A stretch of 64,000 nucleotides of DNA from positions 62,001 to 126,000 of the forward strand of contig BBYL01000026.1 of the NCBI GenBank assembly GCA_001570385.1, read 5' to 3'. Positions 41,017 to 49,352 of this stretch are shown here, one piece after another (positions within the stretch are counted from its first letter, which is position 1; each line of letters starts with the position of its first letter). Made by a program: the position numbers and the translations under genes. The notes beneath the pieces are model-generated. The model worked only from the letters and a program-made list of their open reading frames with translations. It made no database searches and was not told where the DNA came from. The DNA comes from Microtetraspora glauca. GTDB lineage: Bacteria > Actinomycetota > Actinomycetes > Streptosporangiales > Streptosporangiaceae.

Positions 41017-42708
41017 CTACTCCTCCCCTCGGGTGACCGTGGACCGGTATGCGGGTTCCCCGGCGAGCAACTCCCGGTGGGTGCCCTCGGCCCGCACCTT
41101 GCCGTCCTCCACGAAGAGGACGAGGTCGGCGTGGTCGAGGACGAGGGGGCTGGTCGTGCAGACGAGGGTGGTGCGACCCGCGCGCGCCCGGCCCAGCCGC
41201 TCGGCGATCCGCGCCTCCGTATGGGCGTCCACCGCGCTGGTCGGCTCGATCAGGACCAGGATCTCGGGATCGGTGACCAGCGCCCTGACCAGGCGCAGCC
41301 GCTGCTGCTGGCCGCCGGAGAACTCGCGGCCGGACTCGGCCACGTGAGCGTCCAGACCGTCGGGCAACGCTTCCACGATGTCCTGCGCGCACGCCGCGGC
41401 CAGGGCTTCGTGCACGGACTCGTCCGAAGCCGTGCCGGTGACGTCCAGCTCGTCGCGCAGGCGGCCGGTGAAGAGCTTGGCCGCGTTGTCCGCGATGAGG
41501 ACGTGCCGCCTGACCTCCGCGATCGGCAGATCGGCCAGCGGCCTGCCGCCCAGCGTCACTTCTCCGGGCGCGTACCTCCCGAGCCGGTCAGCGATCGTGA
41601 TCGCGTCTTCGGGCACCGCCGCCGCCACGGCGGTCAGCAGCCCTCGCCGCACCGTGAGACCGGACTCCTCGTCGTGCAGGTCGCCGCCCGAAGGCACGGC
41701 CGCGTCGCCGCCGGAGAGCTCGGGGTCCAGTGACAGGATCCGGCAGACCCTGCGGGCCGCGACGTGCCCCTTGGTGATCTTGTCAGCGGCCTCGGTGAGC
41801 GTCCGGAGCGGCGCGATGAGGAACACCGCGTAGCCGTAGAAGGCGACGAGCCCACCCGCGCTGATCTCGCCGGCAAGGGCGAACCGCGCGCCGAGCCAGG
41901 TCACGCAGGCGATGAGCAGTCCGGGCAGCAGGATCTGGGCGCCTTCGAGCACCGACTCGACCGACGCGACCCCGACCCCGGCTCGCCGCACCCGCTGCGA
42001 CTCCTCGCGGTAGCGGTCGGCGAACACCCGCTCGCCGCCGATGCCACGAAGCACCCTCAGACCCGCCACGATGTCGGCCGCCCGTGTGGCCAGCTCGCCC
42101 TGCAGGTCACGCTGCTGGTGCTGTCGGCGGTGCAACGGCCTGAGCAGCGGGCCCACCGCGGCCGCCATCACCGGCACGCCGATCAGCACCATGAGCCCGA
42201 GCGGCAGCGACCTCGTGATCAGCAGGACCGTCACCGTGACGACGGCGACGACCGCTCCCGTGCCGCGCAGCAGGATGTCCATCGCGTTGCCGATGTGAGC
42301 GATGTCGGAGTTGCCGACGCTCACCACCTCACCGGTCGAGAGCCGTTTGGGCAGGGTCGCGCCCAGCCGGGTGGCCTGCCGTGAGGTGACCTGGACCGTG
42401 CGGTAGGCGGCGGCCAGCCAGGTGAACACGGCGAACCGGTGCCGCATCGCGCCGGCGACGGCCTGGACGACGCCCAGCCCGAGCAGGACGAGGGACCAGC
42501 GCACCAGACCGCCCGTGTCCGCGGAGAGCAGCGCGTCGATGGCACTGCCCAGCGCGGCGGGCACGAGGGCCTGCCCCAGCCACCAGAGGATGGCGAGGCT
42601 GATGCCGATCAGGAGCGGGGCGCGCTGGGCACGGGCGACCCACCACAGGTAGCGGAGGGGACTTCGGGCGTCGGGAATGCCGGGGTCGGCGACAGGCAAG
42701 GAGAGCAT
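41017..42708 (-). CDS. ABC exporter half-transporter A (degenerate P-loop)
   Basis: The 563-residue protein has a six-helix membrane domain (about 25-315) and an ABC ATPase domain in which the Walker A position reads AAAVPEDAITIADRL, with no GxxGxGKS. Walker B reads ILVLIEPTSAVD, with Ile in place of the Asp, but the signature FSGGQQQRLRLVRAL is intact. It supplies the signature for the partner's ATP. The ATG at 42708 has GAGG 7 nt upstream. The gene is divergent from the HTH/Clp-N pair across two operators. Confidence 0.86.
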   Translation of the reverse strand: MLSLPVADPGIPDARSPLRYLWWVARAQRAPLLIGISLAILWWLGQALVPAALGSAIDALLSADTGGLVRWSLVLLGLGVVQAVAGAMRHRFAVFTWLAAAYRTVQVTSRQATRLGATLPKRLSTGEVVSVGNSDIAHIGNAMDILLRGTGAVVAVVTVTVLLITRSLPLGLMVLIGVPVMAAAVGPLLRPLHRRQHQQRDLQGELATRAADIVAGLRVLRGIGGERVFADRYREESQRVRRAGVGVASVESVLEGAQILLPGLLIACVTWLGARFALAGEISAGGLVAFYGYAVFLIAPLRTLTEAADKITKGHVAARRVCRILSLDPELSGGDAAVPSGGDLHDEESGLTVRRGLLTAVAAAVPEDAITIADRLGRYAPGEVTLGGRPLADLPIAEVRRHVLIADNAAKLFTGRLRDELDVTGTASDESVHEALAAACAQDIVEALPDGLDAHVAESGREFSGGQQQRLRLVRALVTDPEILVLIEPTSAVDAHTEARIAERLGRARAGRTTLVCTTSPLVLDHADLVLFVEDGKVRAEGTHRELLAGEPAYRSTVTRGEE

Positions 42709-42780
42709 GACGTCCTCAAGGCTCACAGGCCGGTCCCAGGCTCGGCAATCGATTTTCGTGCCCGCGTGTCGCGAGGCCGG

Positions 42781-42826
42781 ATGTAAACCTGGGTTGACAC
42801 GCGAACGATGTAAACCTAGGTTGACA
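42781..42826. promoter_or_regulatory. Duplicated palindromic operator between ABC and HTH genes
   Basis: Two 19-nt direct repeats, atgtaaacctgggttgaca (42781-42799) and atgtaaacctaggttgaca (42808-42826), are 27 bp apart. Each is a near-palindrome; in the second copy the core AACCTAGGTT is perfect. Both lie between the divergent ABC exporter and the HTH gene. The second copy ends 2 nt before the HTH start codon, so the HTH mRNA is likely leaderless and autorepressed. Confidence 0.68.
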
Positions 42827-42828
42827 TC

Positions 42829-43062
42829 ATGAACGATACGGCGCAGCTGGCCAGCGATGCCGGCAGCCGCGACCCCGGCATCGGACTGCGGGCCGTCCGG
42901 GCCCTGCGGGTGCTGGTCGAGCGACTTGAAGCACTTCAGGTGGAGAACGCACGGACCCAGGGCTGGTCCTGGCAGGAGATCGCCACATTGCTGGGCGTCA
43001 CCAGGCAGGCCGTCCACAAGAAGTACGCGGGCGGACGTGGACTACTGAGACGGGAGAAGTAG
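42829..43062 (+). CDS. Small helix-turn-helix regulator
   Basis: The 77-residue protein has an HTH of the form TQGWSWQEIATLLGVTRQAVHKKYAGGRG (residues 42-70). The rest is a short helical N-terminus. It is the likely reader of the duplicated operator just upstream and controls both its own operon and the divergent ABC exporter. It precedes the Clp-N gene by 2 nt. Confidence 0.8.
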   Translation: MNDTAQLASDAGSRDPGIGLRAVRALRVLVERLEALQVENARTQGWSWQEIATLLGVTRQAVHKKYAGGRGLLRREK

Positions 43063-43064
43063 CG

Positions 43065-43658
43065 ATGTTCGAACGGTTCACCAACGACGCGCGGCAGACG
43101 GTGACCCAGGCGCAGGAGCACGCCCGGCGGTTGCAGCACCGGCACATCGGCACCGAGCACCTGCTGCTCGGCCTCCTCGGGAATCCGGACACACTGTCGG
43201 CACAGATCCTGAACGAGCACGGCCTCACCCTGGACCGGGCCGAGACGGCGACACTGCGCGCCCTTCCCGGACCGGACCAACGTGGCGGAGACCTGGACGC
43301 CGACGCTCTGGAGACGATCGGCATCGACCTGGCGGCCGTACGGGAAAGAGTCGAGGCGACCTTCGGGCCCGGCGCCCTCGACCGGGCACCCAGCCGAAAC
43401 CATCGCGGCCTGCTGCTCAGCGGCCGCCACATCCCCTTCGACCGGGGCGCGAAAAAGGCCCTCGAACTGTCCCTGCGCGAGGCGATCGCCCTGAAAAGCA
43501 AGGAGATCCGCGACGGCCACATCCTCCTCGGCCTGCTACGGGAGGCAGAGGGGCTCGGTGCGCGGGTGATCAGCTCCTCGGGCATCGACATCGCCACCCT
43601 CCGTATCGAACTGGAACGGCTGCTCGCGCCGAGCGCTCGCCGACCCCGCGCCTCCTGA
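43065..43658 (+). CDS. Clp N-terminal (Clp-R) repeat protein
   Basis: The 197-residue protein has two Clp-R repeats: MFERFTNDARQTVTQAQEHARRLQHRHIGTEHLLLGLL (about 1-40) and DRGAKKALELSLREAIALKSKEIRDGHILLGLLREAEG (about 125-165). There is no AAA ATPase domain, so it is not a ClpC chaperone. Such proteins in actinobacteria often follow a small HTH regulator, as here. The domain may sense a peptide or drug and influence the regulator; in ClpC1 the domain is a target of cyclic peptide antibiotics. Confidence 0.87.
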   Translation: MFERFTNDARQTVTQAQEHARRLQHRHIGTEHLLLGLLGNPDTLSAQILNEHGLTLDRAETATLRALPGPDQRGGDLDADALETIGIDLAAVRERVEATFGPGALDRAPSRNHRGLLLSGRHIPFDRGAKKALELSLREAIALKSKEIRDGHILLGLLREAEGLGARVISSSGIDIATLRIELERLLAPSARRPRAS

Positions 43659-43667
43659 CCGGTTGTC

Positions 43668-43699
43668 GGGGGCCGTCGCCAGTGCGGCGACCGGGCCCC
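43668..43699. terminator. Stem-loop after the Clp-N gene
   Basis: GGGGGCCGTCGCC (43668-43680) and GGCGACCGGGCCCC (43686-43699) form a stem with one bulge around a 5-nt loop. It begins 10 nt past the Clp-N stop codon and lies between convergent genes. Confidence 0.65.
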
Positions 43700-43780
43700 T
43701 GTCTGGGCTGGTAGGCCCGGGACCCCAAGGACGAGCGGGCCACAGCACCTGGCAGGCCCGTGATCTTTTCCATCACCGCA

Positions 43781-44626
43781 TCAGCCGCACATCGCGGCCG
43801 CAACCTGGTCGCGCCACTCAACCTCCCGGCCGGCGAACTCGGCGGGAGCCAGAACGGAGAGATCACGGGTGCGCGGGTCGTACCGCAGCCGGACCACGAC
43901 CCGCCTCCGGCGCGCGGGCGGTGGCAGACGATGCGCCGCCCTGGCGTCGGTGGTCGTCACCACCTCTTCCACCGGGATCTCGATGTCTCGGCGACCGGGC
44001 GGCCGAGCGAAGAGCGTCGAGGCGAGCACGTGGGCCAGGCCGTAGAAGAGATGGAACCAGCCGTGAAGATGCCTCTCCGAGAGCCGTGTGGTCCGGAGCT
44101 CGGGCAGGCCGAGCAGGGACAGCCCCGTCGTGCGCATGCCGAACCGGTCGTCGTCGCCGGGGGTGAAGCTGACGGAGACCCACGTGGCCACCGCGAAATC
44201 CTCGCGGGAGAGGAACGGCTCAGAACGCCATTGATCGGGCAGCAACCGCGGGGGGCGCGGATCGAGGCGGATCCCTCGGGTGAGGTCCGCGAGGCGGTCG
44301 GTCGCCAGGGCACACCAGTGCAGGTGGTCGGGCGGCCACCCCGGCGGAGCCGTGCAGGTGATCTGGAGATGCCCCTTCGCCATCTCCAGCAGCACAGCGA
44401 CGAGCGGATCGACGTCGGGCGAGCAGTCCGGGCAGGAGAGCACCCGGATCGCGTGGGCGAGTGACGGATGAGCGCCGTCGATCTCCTCGACCCGCAGCTC
44501 GACGCCAGGAGGAAGGGCCTCCACCAGCTCGGTGACCGCAGCGGCGGGAACGGGCTCATCGGGAGCGGCGACCACATAGGCGACGCTCACCGAGGCGGCC
44601 ACCGGCAGCAGGATCTTGGCGGTCAT
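43781..44626 (-). CDS. Unrecognised 281-residue protein
   Basis: The protein starts at an ATG preceded by GGAGG and a 5-nt spacer. Visible features are two Cys in VLSCPDCSPDVDP (CxxC), a WISV-like segment TWVSVSFTPGDDDRFGMRTTGLSLLGLPEL and a C-terminal REVEWRDQVAAAMCG. The pattern of TGL...GLPE repeats resembles DUF4261-like immunity or domain proteins, but I do not recognise it. It is not obviously membrane-bound or secreted. It is convergent with the Clp-N gene and divergent from a lipoprotein gene. Confidence 0.6.
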   Translation of the reverse strand: MTAKILLPVAASVSVAYVVAAPDEPVPAAAVTELVEALPPGVELRVEEIDGAHPSLAHAIRVLSCPDCSPDVDPLVAVLLEMAKGHLQITCTAPPGWPPDHLHWCALATDRLADLTRGIRLDPRPPRLLPDQWRSEPFLSREDFAVATWVSVSFTPGDDDRFGMRTTGLSLLGLPELRTTRLSERHLHGWFHLFYGLAHVLASTLFARPPGRRDIEIPVEEVVTTTDARAAHRLPPPARRRRVVVRLRYDPRTRDLSVLAPAEFAGREVEWRDQVAAAMCG

Positions 44627-44898
44627 GGGCACCTCCACTGGACGACGAAGGCCCAGGCTGGCAGCGCGGCGGCCGGCCCTCCCTTCCCGAGTCGCGTTCT
44701 GTGGAGAACGCCGGTTGTGTGGAAAACCGGTCGCCGCGGCCGTGTCCCCCATCCGCCGCACCCGAGCTTCCCGCGGTGTCGGCGAGGGGAGGAAGATCCG
44801 TTTTATCCCGGTCTGCGCGCTCCGGAGCAGCGATGCGCCAGCGGGTTTCGAGAACCGGAATCCACAACGGCAAGCTGGCTGCAAGCAGGCTTCGCACA

Positions 44899-45810
44899 AT
44901 GGCTGGCATGAAAGCCTCCCCCACTGGACGCCTCAGCGTGCCCCGCCGGCTTGCCGCCGGCGCGACCTTCGTGCTCCTGACCATCACCGGATGCGGTTCC
45001 GGCGTTGACGCGCTCCGGAGCGATCAGGCCGTTCCGGAGCGCGTGACCAGCACGGCGACCGAGACCACCCCGACCACCGAGACCACCCGCCCCACGGAGA
45101 ACAGCGAGCCGGCCGCGACCACGACCGAGACGGGCGACCCGGCCCAGGCCCAGACGGATGTTCGGCCGGGTGGGGCCCTCGTCGACGGCAGCACTGTCGC
45201 GGCCGAGCTCACCCGCGCCGGGCAGAGGGACACGTTCACCCTGGACCTGGGCGACGCCAGGGATTTCTACGTCACCGACATGAACGGCGGCGACATCCAG
45301 TTCCAGGTGTTCTCCGAGGTCGACGACCAGCCGGTCAGCCCGTCCGGCATCGCTCTCAGCTGGGGCACGTCGGTCGTCACGTTGACCAAGGCGGGCAAGC
45401 ACCGGCTGGAGGTCTTCGGGAACACGAACGTCATCGGGCCGTACAGTTTCAGGATCGCGACGGTGAAGGTCCGCACGTTCCCGGCGACGATCGGCCTGAA
45501 GATCGGCGAGGGCAGCCCGGACGGCGCGGGACGGCTGGACGTCCCAGGACGCATCGACCGTTTCGAGTTCGACGCGGACGGCGCCTCGGCCATCAAGATC
45601 CTCGGTGGGGCCGGGGCGTGCACGGCCATCGAGCTGGAGCTCACGGATGCCGCGGAGAAGAACATCGCCGGCCCACGGCAGCCCGTCCCACTCTGCGGAT
45701 ACGAGTCGGACATCCCGCTCTCCAATGGAGACGGCCGGTACGCGCTCGTGGTCAGATCAGGTGCGGCGAAGACCGGGGCCTACTCGTTCCAGATCGCGCG
45801 GGCGGGTTGA
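44899..45810 (+). CDS. Secreted lipoprotein of unknown function
   Basis: The 303-residue protein has a lipoprotein signal peptide (FVLLTITGC, Cys about residue 32) and a Thr/Glu-rich spacer (TSTATETTPTTETTRPTENSEPA). Two beta-sandwich-like repeats follow, DFYVTDMNGGDIQFQVFSEVDDQP and RIDRFEFDADGASAIKIL, like Pre-peptidase C-terminal modules. An ATG at 44908 is an alternative start. It is convergent with a Ser/Thr kinase gene, 61 nt apart. Confidence 0.75.
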   Translation: MAGMKASPTGRLSVPRRLAAGATFVLLTITGCGSGVDALRSDQAVPERVTSTATETTPTTETTRPTENSEPAATTTETGDPAQAQTDVRPGGALVDGSTVAAELTRAGQRDTFTLDLGDARDFYVTDMNGGDIQFQVFSEVDDQPVSPSGIALSWGTSVVTLTKAGKHRLEVFGNTNVIGPYSFRIATVKVRTFPATIGLKIGEGSPDGAGRLDVPGRIDRFEFDADGASAIKILGGAGACTAIELELTDAAEKNIAGPRQPVPLCGYESDIPLSNGDGRYALVVRSGAAKTGAYSFQIARAG

Positions 45811-45871
45811 GCGTCGACCGGGCGTCCGGTGGCGGTGCGAAGCGTGGTCACGTGCCTGGGCCGGTCCCGCG

Positions 45872-47485
45872 TCAGGACCGGTACAGGTTCCCGCGATACT
45901 CCAGCGCGCTCGCGCCCTCCTGGCCCACGAAGTCCAGGGTCGCCCGGTCTTTCAGAGTGAGGGTCATGTCTCCCCCCACACACTGATTCCGCTGTACGCG
46001 GGTCAGGTCGAGCACGTTCCCGGTCCTGACCCGGGTCAGCGTGACCTGCTGCTCGCACGCGCCGGCCCGCCACGTCCCCGTCGGCTGGTCACGCAGCAGG
46101 GTGAGCGTGACGTCGGCGGTCTTCTGCCGATCGTCCTGCGAGACGACCTGGCCCGTCCACGTTCCGGCGAACGCCTCCGGGACTCCGCCTCCCGGCTGGG
46201 CCGAGGGCGGCGTCGACGGTGGCGCGGAAGCAGGTTGCCCGCCTGCGACCGAGCGTGATCCGGAGTCCCCACCGGTGTCGGCAGCGGCCTCCGGCCTCGC
46301 CGCGCCGTTGCCGTCGCCGTCGCGGTCGGAGGGGCCACCGAGCGTCCCTGTGGCGTACAGCGCCACCGCCGTCACGAGCGCCGCGGCGGTACCGGTGATC
46401 GCGATCAGTACGGCAGGCCGCCGCCCCTGCCGGGGCACCGGCTCGCCGTGCCGCGGCGCCGTTTCCCGCACCGCCGTGTCGGAACGGCCGAGATGGCGGG
46501 TGGGTGCCAGGCCGTACGCGGAGCCGGCCGGACTCTGCGTTCCGGACGAATCGGTTAAAAGCGGTCCGGTCGGCCCAGGACCGGCCGCAGCTGGAACCTG
46601 ATCCGCCCGGTCACCCCAGTCAGCGGGCAGGTAGGCGGTGGGCACCGGGCCGACGTCGGGGACCGTGACGGTCGGAGCTCCGGGCTCGACCAGGCGAATC
46701 ATGAGCTCCCGGGCGGAGGGGCGTACCCCGGGATCCTTGGCGAGGCAGACGGCCAGCGTCTCCCGCAGAGGCGACGGAACGTCCGTGAGGTCGGGCTCGG
46801 CGTTGAGGATCCGGCTGAAGACCGCGGCGACGGTGTCGCTGCCGAACGGCGCACGGCCGGTGGCGGCGTAGACCATGGTCGCCGCCCAGGAGAACACGTC
46901 GGCCGCGGGCGATCCGTGCACGCCGCCCAACTGCTCGGGAGCCATGTACGGCGGGGTGCCGGACAGGGCCGAGGGCATCGTGCTCGCGTCGAGCAACTGG
47001 GCGATGCCGAAGTCGACCACCCGTGGGCCGTCCGGGCCGAGCAGCACGTTGGCCGGTTTGAAATCCCGATGGATGACTCCCGCGCTGTGGATGGCGGCGA
47101 GCGCGGTAGCCGTGGCGACCGCCAGGCGATCGAGGTCGCCCTCACGCAGGGGGCCCTCCTCACGCACCCGATCCTGCAGTGAGGGGCCCGCGATGAACTC
47201 GCTCACGACGTAGGGGACGGGCCGGTCGGTCTCCGCCGCCAGCACCCGGGCCGTACAGAAGGGGGCCACCCGCAGTGCCGACTGCAGCTCCCTGGCCAAC
47301 CGGCGGCGCGAGGCGGGATCCGCGCCGCTGCGAAGTACTTTGATCGCCACCCGCTCGCCGGACCGGGTCCGCCCCTCGTAGACGATCCCCTGCCCGCCCT
47401 CGCCCAGACGCCCGACGACCTCGAACTCCCCCAGCACGCGCGGGTCTCCCGGCTCCAGCGGGCCAGCGGGCATCGGCTCCTCCAT
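45872..47485 (-). CDS. Membrane Ser/Thr protein kinase
   Basis: The 537-residue protein has an N-terminal kinase domain (about 15-275): the Gly loop GRLGEGGQGIVYEG, the Lys in VAIKVL, the catalytic HRDFKPANVLL, VDFGIAQ and APEQLGG. A juxtamembrane region follows, then one membrane helix (PAVLIAITGTAAALVTAVALYATGT, about 350-375) and an outside domain (GTWTGQVVSQDDRQKTADVTLTLL). This is the PknB-like layout. The ATG at 47485 has a GGAG upstream. The ligand is unknown. Confidence 0.89.
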   Translation of the reverse strand: MEEPMPAGPLEPGDPRVLGEFEVVGRLGEGGQGIVYEGRTRSGERVAIKVLRSGADPASRRRLARELQSALRVAPFCTARVLAAETDRPVPYVVSEFIAGPSLQDRVREEGPLREGDLDRLAVATATALAAIHSAGVIHRDFKPANVLLGPDGPRVVDFGIAQLLDASTMPSALSGTPPYMAPEQLGGVHGSPAADVFSWAATMVYAATGRAPFGSDTVAAVFSRILNAEPDLTDVPSPLRETLAVCLAKDPGVRPSARELMIRLVEPGAPTVTVPDVGPVPTAYLPADWGDRADQVPAAAGPGPTGPLLTDSSGTQSPAGSAYGLAPTRHLGRSDTAVRETAPRHGEPVPRQGRRPAVLIAITGTAAALVTAVALYATGTLGGPSDRDGDGNGAARPEAAADTGGDSGSRSVAGGQPASAPPSTPPSAQPGGGVPEAFAGTWTGQVVSQDDRQKTADVTLTLLRDQPTGTWRAGACEQQVTLTRVRTGNVLDLTRVQRNQCVGGDMTLTLKDRATLDFVGQEGASALEYRGNLYRS

Positions 47486-47648
47486 GCGCGGTGATCTCCT
47501 CACCCTAGCGATGCGAGACCCGGCCCACCATGGTCCTCCATCGGGGCGATGGCGAAGGCGCCCGCGCCGACCGAAGCCGGCGGGGCCCGTCCTAGGGGAT
47601 CGTGGTCGTACCGGACGACGTGAGGCGGCAGACGCCTCCGTACCGGAA

Positions 47649-48455
47649 TCAGCGTCGTGCGCGCCGCATCGGCGATGGGCGGTCGGCGGCATCGGCCAGG
47701 GTGAGACGCCACAGGGAGGCCCACTGGTCGGCGGTGAGATCCTTCGGCAGCGCGTACGGGGACACACGATCCGCCCGCAGCCAGTCGCGGAGCGCCGTAC
47801 GGTGGACCCGGCCCGTCAGGTCGAGGATCTCGCGCAGTCCGCGCCCTCGTCCGGTGAAGACCTGCTTGACGAAGTCCTGGTACGGCCTGCGGTCGGGGAC
47901 GAGCGGGCACGCCCGGCGGACCATGGTGAGCAGCCCGCCGTCGACCGAGGGCACGGGCCGGAACGATCGGGCCGGAACCCGCGAGTGCGCCTCGAACTCG
48001 TACCACGGCCACCAACTCGCGGTCAGCAGGCTGGCTCCTCCCACTCCCGCCCGCCGCCGGGCGACCTCCCACTGCACCAGCAGCACCGCCGCGTGCCACC
48101 GGTCTTCCGTGAGAAGCCGCCGCATGATCGAGGTCGTCAGGTGGAAGGGCAGATTGCCGACGATCACGTGCGGGTGCCTGGGGAACCGGAAACGCAGGAT
48201 GTCCGAGTTGACGACGACCACGTTCTCCGGGGTGCGCCGTTCCAGCCGCCGTGCGCGCTTCGGATCGATCTCCACCGCCGTTATCGGTCGGCCGGACCGG
48301 CTCAGCGGCAGGGTCACGGCGCCGTCTCCGGGGCCGATCTCCACGATCGGCCCGCTCGTACGCGCGACGAGTCGTTCGACGGTGGCGATCACCGAACGGT
48401 CGACGAGAAAGTTCTGACCGAGCTCGTGCCGGCCGCCCTGATAGGGGTGAGACAT
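47649..48455 (-). CDS. erm: Erm-type 23S rRNA adenine N6-methyltransferase
   Basis: The 268-residue protein belongs to the RrmJ/KsgA-Erm superfamily. RHELGQNFLVDRSVIATVE is the Erm start, EIGPGDGAVTLPL is motif I, and VGNLPFHLTTSIMRRLL is the catalytic motif IV of the actinobacterial Erm group. WWPWYEFEAHSRVPARSFRPVPSVDGG follows. Erm mono- or dimethylates A2058 of 23S rRNA and gives resistance to macrolides, lincosamides and streptogramin B. The ATG at 48455 has GGAG 6 nt upstream, and a regulatory leader peptide lies upstream. Confidence 0.9.
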   Translation of the reverse strand: MSHPYQGGRHELGQNFLVDRSVIATVERLVARTSGPIVEIGPGDGAVTLPLSRSGRPITAVEIDPKRARRLERRTPENVVVVNSDILRFRFPRHPHVIVGNLPFHLTTSIMRRLLTEDRWHAAVLLVQWEVARRRAGVGGASLLTASWWPWYEFEAHSRVPARSFRPVPSVDGGLLTMVRRACPLVPDRRPYQDFVKQVFTGRGRGLREILDLTGRVHRTALRDWLRADRVSPYALPKDLTADQWASLWRLTLADAADRPSPMRRARR

Positions 48456-48559
48456 GGGTTGCTCCGCGCTGGAAGATCGGAGCCGGGCAGCATGCGGTGC
48501 CGCACCGGCGATGACTCCGATGTGCGGCGGAGCTGGTGAACAGTGAGGTCAGCCCGCCG
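48456..48559 (-). promoter_or_regulatory. Erm leader RNA with alternative hairpins
   Basis: Between the leader peptide and erm, the mRNA can pair GCGGCGGGCTG (48560-48550) with CAGCTCCGCCGC (48535-48524). The last bases of that second arm, GCTCCGC, are also an exact complement of GCGGAGC (48467-48461), which contains the erm ribosome site. A further ATCGGAG (48521-48515) pairs with CTCCGAT (48481-48475). Alternative pairings that hide or free the ribosome site fit translational attenuation. The fold was worked out by eye only. Confidence 0.5.
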
Positions 48560-48598
48560 CTAGGCGCGGCGCAGCCTCATGAAGCATGTGCAACCCAT
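48560..48598 (-). CDS. Erm leader peptide MGCTCFMRLRRA with MRLR stall motif
   Basis: A 12-codon frame MGCTCFMRLRRA ends 104 nt before the erm start. It contains MRLR, the sequence that arrests ribosomes in the presence of macrolides in the ErmD leader of Bacillus. TAGGGT (48611-48606), a good -10 element, lies 7 nt before its ATG, so the mRNA may start at the leader ATG itself. This would let erm be induced by macrolides. The match is by motif, not experiment. Confidence 0.65.
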   Translation of the reverse strand: MGCTCFMRLRRA

Positions 48599-48730
48599 GT
48601 CCGGCACCCTAGCAGCCGGGACGCGGCCGGGATCATGTGCGCCGGACGGGCGGGACCCGCGAAGGGGCCGTGCCGGTTGGTCCCGTGCCAGGTCATGCCC
48701 CTCTGACGGGCCGGGGTTGATGAGCCCCGA

Positions 48731-49300
48731 TCACCTCCTCTTGTACGTGAGGACGACCATCCCGCTTTCGAGGACGCGGGTACCGGTGAGGTCGAAGTAC
48801 GCCGGGGAGAAGTCGGCGGTGAACAACGGGATGCCGGATCCGGCGACGACCGGGTAGAGCTTGATGACCAGTTCGTCGATCTCTGGGAGCAGGGTGCCCG
48901 CGAGGCGACCACCGCCGGCCAGGTAGATGTCCTTGCCGTCCTCGGCCTTGAGTTCGCGGATCTTGGCGAGCGGATCGCCGGTGACGATCTCGACCGCCGG
49001 GTCGGGACTGTCGGTGATGCTCCGGGACACCACGTACTGGCGCAGGTGCGCGTACGGGCTGGTCACGCCGACTGCCAGGGCGGGCTCGTAGGTGAGGCGT
49101 CCCTGCACCGCGGTGTCGAAGTCCCGGTTGCCGTCGTCGACGCCGAGTTGGGCCCGGAGATGGCTCGGCAGCGTGTCCGGATAGTCGTCGCGGATGAAGT
49201 CCACGACGTCCTGGGTCACGGGGAAGAAGTCTGCGTTGCCGTCCGGGGCGGCGATGAAGCCGTCGATGGTCATGCCGACGTAGTACGTGAGCTTTCGCAT
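48731..49300 (-). CDS. RibD C-terminal/dihydrofolate reductase-like protein
   Basis: The 189-residue protein matches the RibD-C family: MRKLTYYVGMTIDGFIAAPDGNADFF is the NADPH-binding start, and DIYLAGGGRLAGTLLPEIDELVIKLYPVVAGSGIPLF is the C-terminal half. It is likely an NADPH reductase of unknown substrate. The ATG at 49300 has AAAAGGA upstream. It is divergent from a TetR gene with a strong palindromic operator. Confidence 0.86.
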   Translation of the reverse strand: MRKLTYYVGMTIDGFIAAPDGNADFFPVTQDVVDFIRDDYPDTLPSHLRAQLGVDDGNRDFDTAVQGRLTYEPALAVGVTSPYAHLRQYVVSRSITDSPDPAVEIVTGDPLAKIRELKAEDGKDIYLAGGGRLAGTLLPEIDELVIKLYPVVAGSGIPLFTADFSPAYFDLTGTRVLESGMVVLTYKRR

Positions 49301-49352
49301 CTGGTCCTTTTCCGTGTCGTTCTGGTGTCGTGTCAGGTGTCGTCTTCTGGTG

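Noticed and set aside
41017..43017. 666-residue version of ABC half-transporter A
   Set aside because: The extra N-terminus would read through the operator region and the HTH gene's complement; the ATG at 42708 has a ribosome site.
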